From NCBI GenBank assembly GCA_012271025.1, contig JAAXHF010000576.1, positions 1 to 13,810 of the forward strand: a DNA stretch of 13,810 bases, given 5' to 3'. Below the pieces are notes generated by a model, which saw only the letters and a program-made list of their open reading frames with translations, was not told where the DNA came from and ran no database searches. Both the position numbers and the translations under genes were made by a program. Within the stretch, counting starts at the first letter, position 1. Every line of letters begins with the position of its first letter. The DNA is from Deltaproteobacteria bacterium. Its GTDB lineage: Bacteria > Desulfobacterota_B > Binatia > Bin18. This document shows, one piece after another, positions 6,328 through 13,048 of this stretch.

Positions 6328-7542
6328 ATGAGCAAACCACCACTGGACGGAATTCGTGTTGCCGACTTTTGTTGGGCCTGGGCCGGACCCTACGGGGCGC
6401 TCCAGCTGGCCCATCTGGGCGCCGAAGTCATTCGGATTGAGAGCCAGACCCGGCTGTGTCCGTCGCGGATGATTCCCCCCTGGGCCGACAACGAGACGGG
6501 TATCAATCGCTGCGGCTATTTCAACCAGTACAATCAGGGCAAGCGTTCCCTGTCGCTCGATCTGAAGAAGCCCGAGGGCATACAGCTGGCCAAACAGCTC
6601 GTCGCCAAAAGCGATATTGTGATCGAAAACTTTGCCGGCGGGGTGATGGAAAAAATGGGCCTGGGCTATGAGGTCCTGCGCACGATCAAGCCCGACATCA
6701 TCATGGCCTCGCTGTCGGGCTACGGTCAGACCGGCCCGGAGAAGGGCTATGTGTCGTACGGGCCGCCCCAGGTGGCGCTGAGCGGCATGTCGGCCCTAAC
6801 CGGCTATATTGACGACGGGCCGCGTCAGGCCGGCTTTTCGTACGGCGATCCAAACGGCGGCGTCCACGGCTCGTACGCCATCATGTGCGCCCTGCTGCAC
6901 CGTGAAAAAACCGGCCACGGCCAGTATATCGACCTCTCCCAGCGCGAAGCCTGCGCCATGCTGCTGCCCGAAGCCATCATGGACTACACCATGAACGGCA
7001 ACCAGCCGCCGCGCATGGGCAACCGCGATCCGTATATGGCGCCCCACGGCGTCTTTCGCAGCCGGGGCGACGACGCCTGGGTCAGTATCGTAGTCGGGAC
7101 CGAGGACGAATGGCGGCAGTGCTGCGCGGCGATCGGTCAGCCCGACTTGGCCGACGATCCGCGCTTTGCCAGTGCCGCCGACCGCAAGGCCAACGAAGAC
7201 GAGCTGGAACAGATCGTGACCGCCTGGACCCGGGAGCGGACCGCCCAAGAGGCGACCGAGACGCTCCAAGCAGTTGGGGTGGCGGCCTATCCGGCTCTGA
7301 ACGGCCGGGAAATGCTGACCGACCCGCAGGTTGAAGCCCGCAGCACCTATGTCGAGCACGACCACCCGGAGATCGGCGTGCGTCGCCACCTGGGGATTCC
7401 GTGGAAGATGTCGCACACCCCGTGTGAGGTGTGGCGACACGCTCCGACCTTTGGACAGGATAACGACTATGTGCTGACCGAGGTGCTGGGCCTCGGCCCG
7501 GCCGAGGTGGCCGGACTGAAGGAAAAAGAGGTCCTGAACTGA
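6328..7542 (+). CDS. CaiB/BaiF family III CoA-transferase, catalytic Asp present
   Basis: A 404-aa family III CoA-transferase. Motifs in order: LDGIRVADFCWAWAGPYGA, LGAEVIRIES, FNQYNQGKRSLSLDLK, IVIENFAGGVMEKMGLGYE, SLSGYGQTGP and FSYGDPNGGVHG, where Asp174 aligns with the catalytic aspartate. GHGQYIDLSQREA then follows 22 residues after that Asp, the family spacing. The ATG follows GGGAGAC 14 bp after the preceding gene, clearly the same operon. With its inactive-looking neighbour it may form a heteromer, as BbsE/BbsF does for benzylsuccinate. The acid substrate cannot be told from sequence. It converges on the amidohydrolase with only 9 bp between stops. Confidence 0.93.
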   Translation: MSKPPLDGIRVADFCWAWAGPYGALQLAHLGAEVIRIESQTRLCPSRMIPPWADNETGINRCGYFNQYNQGKRSLSLDLKKPEGIQLAKQLVAKSDIVIENFAGGVMEKMGLGYEVLRTIKPDIIMASLSGYGQTGPEKGYVSYGPPQVALSGMSALTGYIDDGPRQAGFSYGDPNGGVHGSYAIMCALLHREKTGHGQYIDLSQREACAMLLPEAIMDYTMNGNQPPRMGNRDPYMAPHGVFRSRGDDAWVSIVVGTEDEWRQCCAAIGQPDLADDPRFASAADRKANEDELEQIVTAWTRERTAQEATETLQAVGVAAYPALNGREMLTDPQVEARSTYVEHDHPEIGVRRHLGIPWKMSHTPCEVWRHAPTFGQDNDYVLTEVLGLGPAEVAGLKEKEVLN

Positions 7543-7551
7543 GCGGCGGCG

Positions 7552-8649
7552 CTAGAAGCCGTACAGCCGATGGATGTTCTCGTAGGTGATCTTGCGCTTG
7601 ATCTCCTCTGACACGTCGGCAAAGTTCTGCTCAATGATCGCCCGTGAGTTGGGCCAGGTCGAGGCCCGGTGGGGGAAGTCAGACGCCCACATGAAGTTGT
7701 CCTGGCCGACCAGTTGGCTGGTCAGCACGCCGGGCCGGTCGTCCTGGAAGGTGGCGTAGACCTGGCGCGTGAAGTACTCGCTGGGCAGCATGGTGATGGG
7801 GGTCGGGTCGATATAGCGCAGCGTCTCGTAGGAGATGTCCAGCCGGTTGAGATAGTGGGCGATCCAGCCGATGTCGTTTTCGGCCGACACCAGCCTGAGG
7901 CCGGGAAAGCGCTCAAGCACACCGTTGTAGATCAGATCGGTCAGCGAATACTGGACCTCGTGGATGATCGACATATTGGAGGCCACCCGGCCCTTCTTGA
8001 GCCGAATGTTCTGCTTGCCGGTCAGGATGTGGAGGCTGACCGGCATCTGCAAGTCCTGAGCCGCCGCCCAGAACGGATCGAAATGGGCGTCGCTGAACGG
8101 CACGTCGCCGGGAGCGGCCGCGTTGATCATCGCGCCCCGGAGCCCCTTGTCGGCAATCCGCTGGAGTTCATGGACGGCCTGGTCAACATCCTGCATGGCA
8201 ATCAGGCCCAGCCCGATCAGCCGTTTCGGGTCGTGGCCGGAAAACTCCGCCATCCAGTCGTTATAGGCCCGGAAGCTGGCCCACTGGAGATTGACATCTT
8301 TGAGGTGGAACAGAAACATGCCTAGCGTGGTGTACAACACCTCGCCCTCGACCCCGTCAATGTCCTGGTCTTTGAGGCGCTCGACCGGGTCCCAGCCGCT
8401 GGGCCGGGCCTCCTCGTAGCCGACATTCTGGTTGGTCTCCAGGTCTTTGGGGTCTTTGCCCGCAGCAAAGCCGCCCCCGACCGGAAATGGGGTCAGGCCC
8501 TCAGCCACAAAAAAGCTGCCCGGTTTGCCCTCGTGGTTTTTGATCACGCGTGGGGCGCGGTCACGAAAGGTCTGATCAATACGCTCCAGCCACAGGTCGG
8601 CCGGTTCCATGGTATGCGAGTCCGCCGAGAAAATTGCGCCGTTTGCCAT
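7552..8649 (-). CDS. Amidohydrolase-2 family metal-dependent hydrolase/decarboxylase
   Basis: A 365-aa TIM-barrel protein of the amidohydrolase-2 (ACMSD/LigW-like) group. These enzymes use a divalent metal for C-C decarboxylation or hydrolysis of aromatic or cyclic acids. Metal-site motifs: SADSHTMEP (Asp10-x-His12), SLHILTG (His207), VSAENDIGW (Glu257) and WASDFPH (Asp324, His327), ending in the usual ENIHRLYGF. Tandem ATGs at 8652 and 8649 follow AGGAGG. I chose the second because its spacing is 7 bases rather than 4; the difference is one residue. A longer frame to 8742 is rejected because a strong promoter (8680-8709) lies inside it. The substrate is not determined; it could feed CoA-linked catabolism with the adjacent transferases. 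Confidence 0.9.
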   Translation of the reverse strand: MANGAIFSADSHTMEPADLWLERIDQTFRDRAPRVIKNHEGKPGSFFVAEGLTPFPVGGGFAAGKDPKDLETNQNVGYEEARPSGWDPVERLKDQDIDGVEGEVLYTTLGMFLFHLKDVNLQWASFRAYNDWMAEFSGHDPKRLIGLGLIAMQDVDQAVHELQRIADKGLRGAMINAAAPGDVPFSDAHFDPFWAAAQDLQMPVSLHILTGKQNIRLKKGRVASNMSIIHEVQYSLTDLIYNGVLERFPGLRLVSAENDIGWIAHYLNRLDISYETLRYIDPTPITMLPSEYFTRQVYATFQDDRPGVLTSQLVGQDNFMWASDFPHRASTWPNSRAIIEQNFADVSEEIKRKITYENIHRLYGF

Positions 8650-8679
8650 CATCGTCCCTCCTGGCTCATAGAAAGCCTG

Positions 8680-8709
8680 ATTATCCCGCACACGCTTTCC
8701 GTCTGTCAA
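8680..8709 (-). promoter_or_regulatory. Strong sigma70-type promoter of the amidohydrolase
   Basis: On the minus strand a perfect TTGACA (8704-8709) is followed by an 18-base spacer and GATAAT (8680-8685, 5/6). The predicted message would start near 8673, about 24 bases before the start codon and upstream of the AGGAGG ribosome binding site. This is the best promoter match in the window and supports the downstream start. Confidence 0.65.
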
Positions 8710-8770
8710 CGGAAAAAAGATATCGTCGATGACCGGACCCATAGTGGGGGTCTTTGAACTGCGACAATAA

Positions 8771-8803
8771 GGACAGGAGGCAGGTCTGAAACCTGCTCCT
8801 CCT
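8771..8803. repeat. REP-like hairpin (AGGAGGCAGGT type)
   Basis: AGGAGGCAGGT (8775-8785) pairs with ACCTG plus CCTCCT (8791-8795 and 8798-8803) around a CTGAA loop, giving an 11-bp stem with a 2-base CT bulge. Hairpins with an AGGTTTGAAACCT-like centre are common dispersed repeats (from memory). It lies between two divergent units. No T-run follows, so it is not an obvious terminator. Confidence 0.5.
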
Positions 8804-8822
8804 GACCCGTGTGTATGCGGGC

Positions 8823-8855
8823 ATAGCTGTATTGATAGCTGTCATTCGTGCTATC
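8823..8855. promoter_or_regulatory. Operator-like repeats upstream of brnT-like gene
   Basis: ATAGCTGT occurs twice as a direct repeat (8823-8830 and 8835-8842, 12-base period). In addition GATAGC (8834-8839) and GCTATC (8850-8855) form an inverted repeat with 10 bases between. A -10-like TATCCT (8852-8857) overlaps the right arm, six bases before the GTG start. BrnA antitoxins are known to repress their own promoter, so these repeats are a reasonable operator candidate, but this is inference. Confidence 0.35.
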
Positions 8856-8863
8856 CTCTCTCG

Positions 8864-9094
8864 GTGGATCAGAGCTTCGAGTGGGACGAGAAAAAGAACA
8901 GCGAAAACCAATTGAAGCATGGAGTCGCGTTTGAAGCTGCGCAGTACGCCTTCGCTGATCCGCAGCGTGTGATCGCCAAAGATCTGTTCCATAGCCAGGA
9001 AGAGGAAAGATATTATTGTTTCGGCAAGGTCGGCGCTGGGTATTGGCGAAAAGGAAAACAGACCTATGAAGAAGAAAATCACATACACGGATGA
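8864..9094 (+). CDS. brnT: BrnT-like toxin, apparently internally deleted (76 aa)
   Basis: BrnT toxins are RelE-fold ribonucleases of about 90 aa that block growth unless bound by BrnA. The N-terminal part FEWDEKKNSENQLKHGVAFEAA and the segment FHSQEEERYYCFGKV match the family well, as does the end GAGYWRKGKQTYEEENHIH. In intact relatives these two parts are separated by about 17 residues forming core strands (the LTVRFTYR-like hairpin). Here GKV runs straight into GAGYWRKGK, so an in-frame deletion seems to have removed core strands. The start is a GTG with no clear ribosome binding site, possibly leaderless. It overlaps the next gene by 29 bases, the native brnT/brnA arrangement. The toxin is probably inactive. 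Confidence 0.7.
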   Translation: MDQSFEWDEKKNSENQLKHGVAFEAAQYAFADPQRVIAKDLFHSQEEERYYCFGKVGAGYWRKGKQTYEEENHIHG

Positions 9095-9551
9095 ACCTCT
9101 GGGCAATGTCCAAGTCGTGGAGGATTTTTTGCCACCGCCCGAGCAACTCGTTTTCAAGGAAGGGGAGATCAAAGTTAAGGGCTACGCACCCACCGGAAAG
9201 AGTGAATCTATGGACTACTCCCCCTCTACTTTCGATGAGAACATCTATGCTACCTCCTTCGGACACAGGCTGTGGTACGACTTCTTAATCCAAGATGAAA
9301 TCATCGGTCTCATGGAGAACGCGAGCGATAATGGAAAACCGGCTGTGGAGCCTCTGAATCAGCGCCTCCCCGGACGGTATAAACAAGATTTCGACCAATG
9401 TGGACAAGTGGACCTATTCAAACAGATGATCGGTCGCATGATACGTCAGATACTTGAAGGGCGCGGCTACGAATTGGAGCGGGGTAGCGTCCTAGTCGAG
9501 CCACCGGGAGAATTCTTCACTACGGGGAGCGTGTATAGGCGAAAAGCGTAA
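9066..9551 (+). CDS. Chimeric protein: BrnA-like N-terminus joined to unknown domain
   Basis: A 161-aa open frame. Residues 1-38 (MKKKITYTDEPLG, then VVEDFLPPPEQLVFKEGEIKVK) match the start of BrnA antitoxins, the part that neutralises BrnT. The usual DNA-binding ribbon-helix-helix part is absent. From about residue 49 (MDYSPSTFDEN) an unrelated basic domain follows, with WYDFLIQDEIIGLMENA, a helix FKQMIGRMIRQILEGRGYEL and the end FFTTGSVYRRKA. I recall similar stand-alone bacterial hypothetical proteins but cannot name the family. The second domain could instead be translated from the ATG at 9210 (113 aa); its ribosome binding site is weak. Either it is a true fusion or two gene pieces joined by deletion. 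Codon and base use is more AT-rich than the neighbours. Confidence 0.6.
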   Translation: MKKKITYTDEPLGNVQVVEDFLPPPEQLVFKEGEIKVKGYAPTGKSESMDYSPSTFDENIYATSFGHRLWYDFLIQDEIIGLMENASDNGKPAVEPLNQRLPGRYKQDFDQCGQVDLFKQMIGRMIRQILEGRGYELERGSVLVEPPGEFFTTGSVYRRKA

Positions 9552-9605
9552 TGTATGAGATGGGGCTTCAGTATCTACCATTTTGAATCCTGACAAGTGA
9601 GCCGT

Positions 9606-12600
9606 ATGAGTCTGAGTAGTCTTTTGATCGCCAATCGAGGCGAAATCGCCATTCGTATTGCGCGGGCCGCGGCCGAACTGGGGCTGCGGACCGTGGCCGT
9701 GTTTTCCGAGGACGATGCCCAGTCGCTGCATACCCGCAAGGCCGATGAAGCCCAGCCGCTGGGCGGGACCGGTCCGGCCGCCTATCTCGACGCCGGGCGG
9801 ATTGTGGAGCTGGCCAAACAGGCCGGCTGTGAGGCCATTCATCCGGGCTACGGATTTCTGAGTGAAAATGCCGACTTTGCCCGCCGGTGTGCCGAGGCGG
9901 GTGTCACCTTTGTCGGACCCCGCCCGGACATCCTCGAGCTGTTTGGCGATAAAGTCCAGGCTCGGACCTTGGCCCAGCGCTGCGGTGTTCCCGTTTTGCC
10001 AGGCACGACCCAGCCGACCAGCCTGGATGAGGCCCGCGCGTTTTTCGCCTCTCTGGGCGACGGCGGAGCCATGCTGATCAAAGCCGTGGCCGGTGGTGGG
10101 GGACGCGGGATGCGTATGGTTCACAGCGCCGACGAGCTTGAGGAGGCGTATGCGCGCTGCCAGTCCGAGGCAAAAACCGCGTTTGGGAATGGTGCTGTGT
10201 ATGTTGAGCGCCTGATTTCCCGCGCGCGACATATCGAGGTCCAGATTGTCGGCGACGGGTCCGGTGCGGTGAGCCACGTGTGGGAGCGCGAGTGCAGTAT
10301 CCAGCGTCGCCATCAGAAGCTGGTCGAGGTCGCTCCCAGCCCCGGACTGCCGACCCGGCTGCGCGACCGACTCATCGCCTCGGCGGTCAGACTGGCCGAG
10401 ACCGTCAAGTACAATAGTCTTGGTACCTTCGAGTTCCTGGTCGATGCCGCGACTGCCGAAGACGGGGCCGAGTACGCCTTCATTGAGACCAACGCCCGTT
10501 TACAGGTTGAACATACCGTGACCGAAGAGGTCACCGGGCTTGATCTGGTCAAACTCCAGCTCCAGCTGGCGACCGGACAGTCGCTGGCCGGCCTGGCCTT
10601 CGAGCAGGCCGATATCCCCCAACCGCGCGGCTTTGCCCTGCAGGCCCGGATCAATATGGAGACTATGCAGGCCGACGGCGACGCCCGGCCCGCAGGTGGG
10701 CTGCTGAACACATTTGAGCTGCCCTCAGGCCCCGGCCTGCGCGTTGATTCGTTCGGCTATGCCGGCTATCGGACCAGCCCGCGCTTCGACTCCCTGCTGG
10801 CCAAGCTCGTTGCCTCTTCGCCGTCCCGTGAATTTCGCGACGTGGTCACGCGCGCCTACCGCGCCTTATGCGAGTGCAAGATCGAAGGCGTGGCGACCAA
10901 TATCCCGTTTTTGCAGAGCCTGTTGCGCCATCCCGATTTTGTCGAAAACCGGGTGTATACCCGCTTTGTTGAAGAGCATATCGCCGACCTCGTGTCGGCT
11001 GAGCAGCACCATCAGCAGCTGTTTTTTGCGCCGGCGGCAGACTCCGGCTCGGAATCCAGGCTGGCGGGCGTAAAGGTCGATGCCGGCGATCCCCTGGCGG
11101 TGCTGCATTTTGGTAAAGGCGAGGGCGATGGGCAGACGCTGCCAACGACTGCTGCACCGGCCGCCGCAGCTCCGGTCGAGATTGTCGGGCCGGAGGGCAG
11201 TGTTGCGGTCACGGCGCCCATACAGGGCACGATTGTCAGCCTCGATGTCCACGAGGGCGAGGCGGTGTATAGCGGTAAGCAGCTGCTCATCATGGAAGCC
11301 ATGAAGATGGAGCACGTCATCGCCGCCGAGCTGAGCGGCATCGTGCAAGAAGTCACGGTGGCTGAGGGCGATACGGTGTATGAGGGTCATCCTCTGGTCT
11401 TCGTCCAAGAGGGCGAGGTCGATGTGGCCGCCTCGCGCGAACAGCAGGAGATTGATCTGGACTACATTCGCCCCGACCTGGCCGAGGTGGTTGAACGGCA
11501 CGAGATCGGGCTCGATGCTGCCCGGCCCCAAGCCGTTGCCCGCCGCCGCAAGACCGGCCAGCGCACCAGCCGTGAGAATATCGCCGCCCTGTGCGACCCC
11601 GAGACCTTTGTCGAGTACGGCCCGATGGTCATCGCCGCCCAGCGTCAGCGCCGTTCGCTCGAAGACCTGATCAAGAACACCCCCGCCGACGGCATGCTGG
11701 CCGGTGTCGGCAGCATCAACGGCGAGCTGTTTGACGACGAGCGCGCCCAGTGCATTGTGCTGGCCTACGACTACACGGTCCTGGCCGGCACCCAGGGGTT
11801 CAAGAACCACTACAAAAAGGACCGTATGTTCGAGTTGGCCGAGAAGTGGAAACGGCCGGTCGTGTTCTTTGCCGAAGGCGGCGGGGGCCGCCCCGGTGAT
11901 ACCGACTGGTCGAGTCCGGCCGGTCTGGATGTCATGGCCTTTCACCTGTGGGGCAGGCTGAGCGGTCTGGTGCCGCTGGTCGGCGTGACCTCGGGCCGCT
12001 GCTTTGCCGGCAACGCGGTCATCCTGGGCTGCTGCGACGTGATTATTGCCACCGAGGGCTCCAACATCGGCATGGGCGGTCCGGCCATGATTGAGGGCGG
12101 TGGCCTGGGCGTGTTCCGGCCCGAAGATGTCGGACCGATGGATGTGCAGGTGCCGAACGGGGTAGTGGATATTGCGGTCAAGGATGAGGCTGAGGCCGTG
12201 GTCGTGGCCAAGCGGTATCTGTCGTATTTCCAGGGCGTGATTGCCGACTGGCAGTGCGCCGACCAGCGCCTGCTGCGCCGCATCGTGCCCGAAAACCGTC
12301 TGCGGGTGTACGAAATCCGGGATGTCATCGACACGCTGGCCGACACCGACTCGGTGCTGGAAATCCGGCGTCACTTCGGCCTGGGCATGGTCACCGCCTT
12401 TGCCCGCATCGAGGGGCGGCCAATCGGGATTATCGCCAACAATCCCAAGCATCTGGGGGGCGCGATTGACAGCGAGGCTGCGGACAAGGCCACGCGCTTC
12501 ATGCAGCTGTGCGACGCCTTTGATATTCCGATCCTGATGCTGTGCGACACGCCGGGCAATATGGTCGGCCCCGAGGCTGAGAAAGCTGCCCTGGTGCGGC

Positions 12601-13022
12601 ACTGCTGTCGGATGTTTGTGACCGGGTCGAGTGTCAGCGTGCCCTTTTTCACCATTGTGCTGCGCAAATCCTACGGTCTGGGCGCTCAGGGCATGGCTGG
12701 CGGCAGTTTCAAGGCGCCCTTCTTTGCCGTTTCGTGGCCGACCGGAGAGTTTGGCGGGATGGGCCTGGAGGGCGCGGTCAAGCTCGGTTTCCGCAAAGAG
12801 CTGGCCGAACTGGAAGACCCCCAGAAACGCCAGGAGTTATACGAGCAGCTGGTCGACAAGATGTATGAGAACGGTAAGGCGCTCAGCACCGCAACCTACT
12901 TTGAGATTGACGATGTGATTGACCCGGCGGAGTCCCGGCGGTGGATCATGGCCGCGCTACGCTCGGTGCCGCCGCCGCCCGCCCGCGAGGGCAAGAAGCG
13001 GCCGTGTGTGGATACCTGGTAG
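9606..13022 (+). CDS. Single-chain biotin-dependent acyl-CoA carboxylase (BC-BCCP-CT)
   Basis: A 1138-aa enzyme that carboxylates an acyl-CoA using ATP, bicarbonate and biotin. Domains in order: biotin carboxylase N-part (about 1-112), ATP-grasp (115-320) with GGGGRGMR, SIQRRHQK and ETNARLQVEH (catalytic Arg298, Glu302), and the biotin carboxylase C-part to about 445. A linker follows, then a biotinyl domain (about 535-603) with EAMKME and biotin-accepting Lys567, and a carboxyltransferase half-pair (about 620-1120) with GGGGRPGDTDW, CDTPGNMVGPEAE and GAQGMAGGS. The layout matches single-chain long-chain acyl-CoA carboxylases and fused acetyl-CoA carboxylase-family proteins. An alternative GTG start three codons upstream (9597) is possible; AAGTGAG favours this ATG. 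All active-site motifs are intact. Substrate is undetermined: acetyl-, propionyl-, terpenoid- or long-chain acyl-CoA. Confidence 0.93.
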   Translation: MSLSSLLIANRGEIAIRIARAAAELGLRTVAVFSEDDAQSLHTRKADEAQPLGGTGPAAYLDAGRIVELAKQAGCEAIHPGYGFLSENADFARRCAEAGVTFVGPRPDILELFGDKVQARTLAQRCGVPVLPGTTQPTSLDEARAFFASLGDGGAMLIKAVAGGGGRGMRMVHSADELEEAYARCQSEAKTAFGNGAVYVERLISRARHIEVQIVGDGSGAVSHVWERECSIQRRHQKLVEVAPSPGLPTRLRDRLIASAVRLAETVKYNSLGTFEFLVDAATAEDGAEYAFIETNARLQVEHTVTEEVTGLDLVKLQLQLATGQSLAGLAFEQADIPQPRGFALQARINMETMQADGDARPAGGLLNTFELPSGPGLRVDSFGYAGYRTSPRFDSLLAKLVASSPSREFRDVVTRAYRALCECKIEGVATNIPFLQSLLRHPDFVENRVYTRFVEEHIADLVSAEQHHQQLFFAPAADSGSESRLAGVKVDAGDPLAVLHFGKGEGDGQTLPTTAAPAAAAPVEIVGPEGSVAVTAPIQGTIVSLDVHEGEAVYSGKQLLIMEAMKMEHVIAAELSGIVQEVTVAEGDTVYEGHPLVFVQEGEVDVAASREQQEIDLDYIRPDLAEVVERHEIGLDAARPQAVARRRKTGQRTSRENIAALCDPETFVEYGPMVIAAQRQRRSLEDLIKNTPADGMLAGVGSINGELFDDERAQCIVLAYDYTVLAGTQGFKNHYKKDRMFELAEKWKRPVVFFAEGGGGRPGDTDWSSPAGLDVMAFHLWGRLSGLVPLVGVTSGRCFAGNAVILGCCDVIIATEGSNIGMGGPAMIEGGGLGVFRPEDVGPMDVQVPNGVVDIAVKDEAEAVVVAKRYLSYFQGVIADWQCADQRLLRRIVPENRLRVYEIRDVIDTLADTDSVLEIRRHFGLGMVTAFARIEGRPIGIIANNPKHLGGAIDSEAADKATRFMQLCDAFDIPILMLCDTPGNMVGPEAEKAALVRHCCRMFVTGSSVSVPFFTIVLRKSYGLGAQGMAGGSFKAPFFAVSWPTGEFGGMGLEGAVKLGFRKELAELEDPQKRQELYEQLVDKMYENGKALSTATYFEIDDVIDPAESRRWIMAALRSVPPPPAREGKKRPCVDTW

Positions 13023-13048
13023 GCGGTCGGGCTTGCCCGCAGGGCGAA

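Noticed and set aside
8650..8742. N-terminal extension of the amidohydrolase to an ATG at 8742
   Set aside because: It contains the TTGACA-N18-GATAAT promoter and the AGGAGG site, so translation from there is unlikely.
10866..12602. 578-codon minus-strand open frame inside the carboxylase gene
   Set aside because: Antisense shadow of an intact biotin carboxylase/carboxyltransferase; composition is His/Gln/Asp-rich with no recognisable domain.
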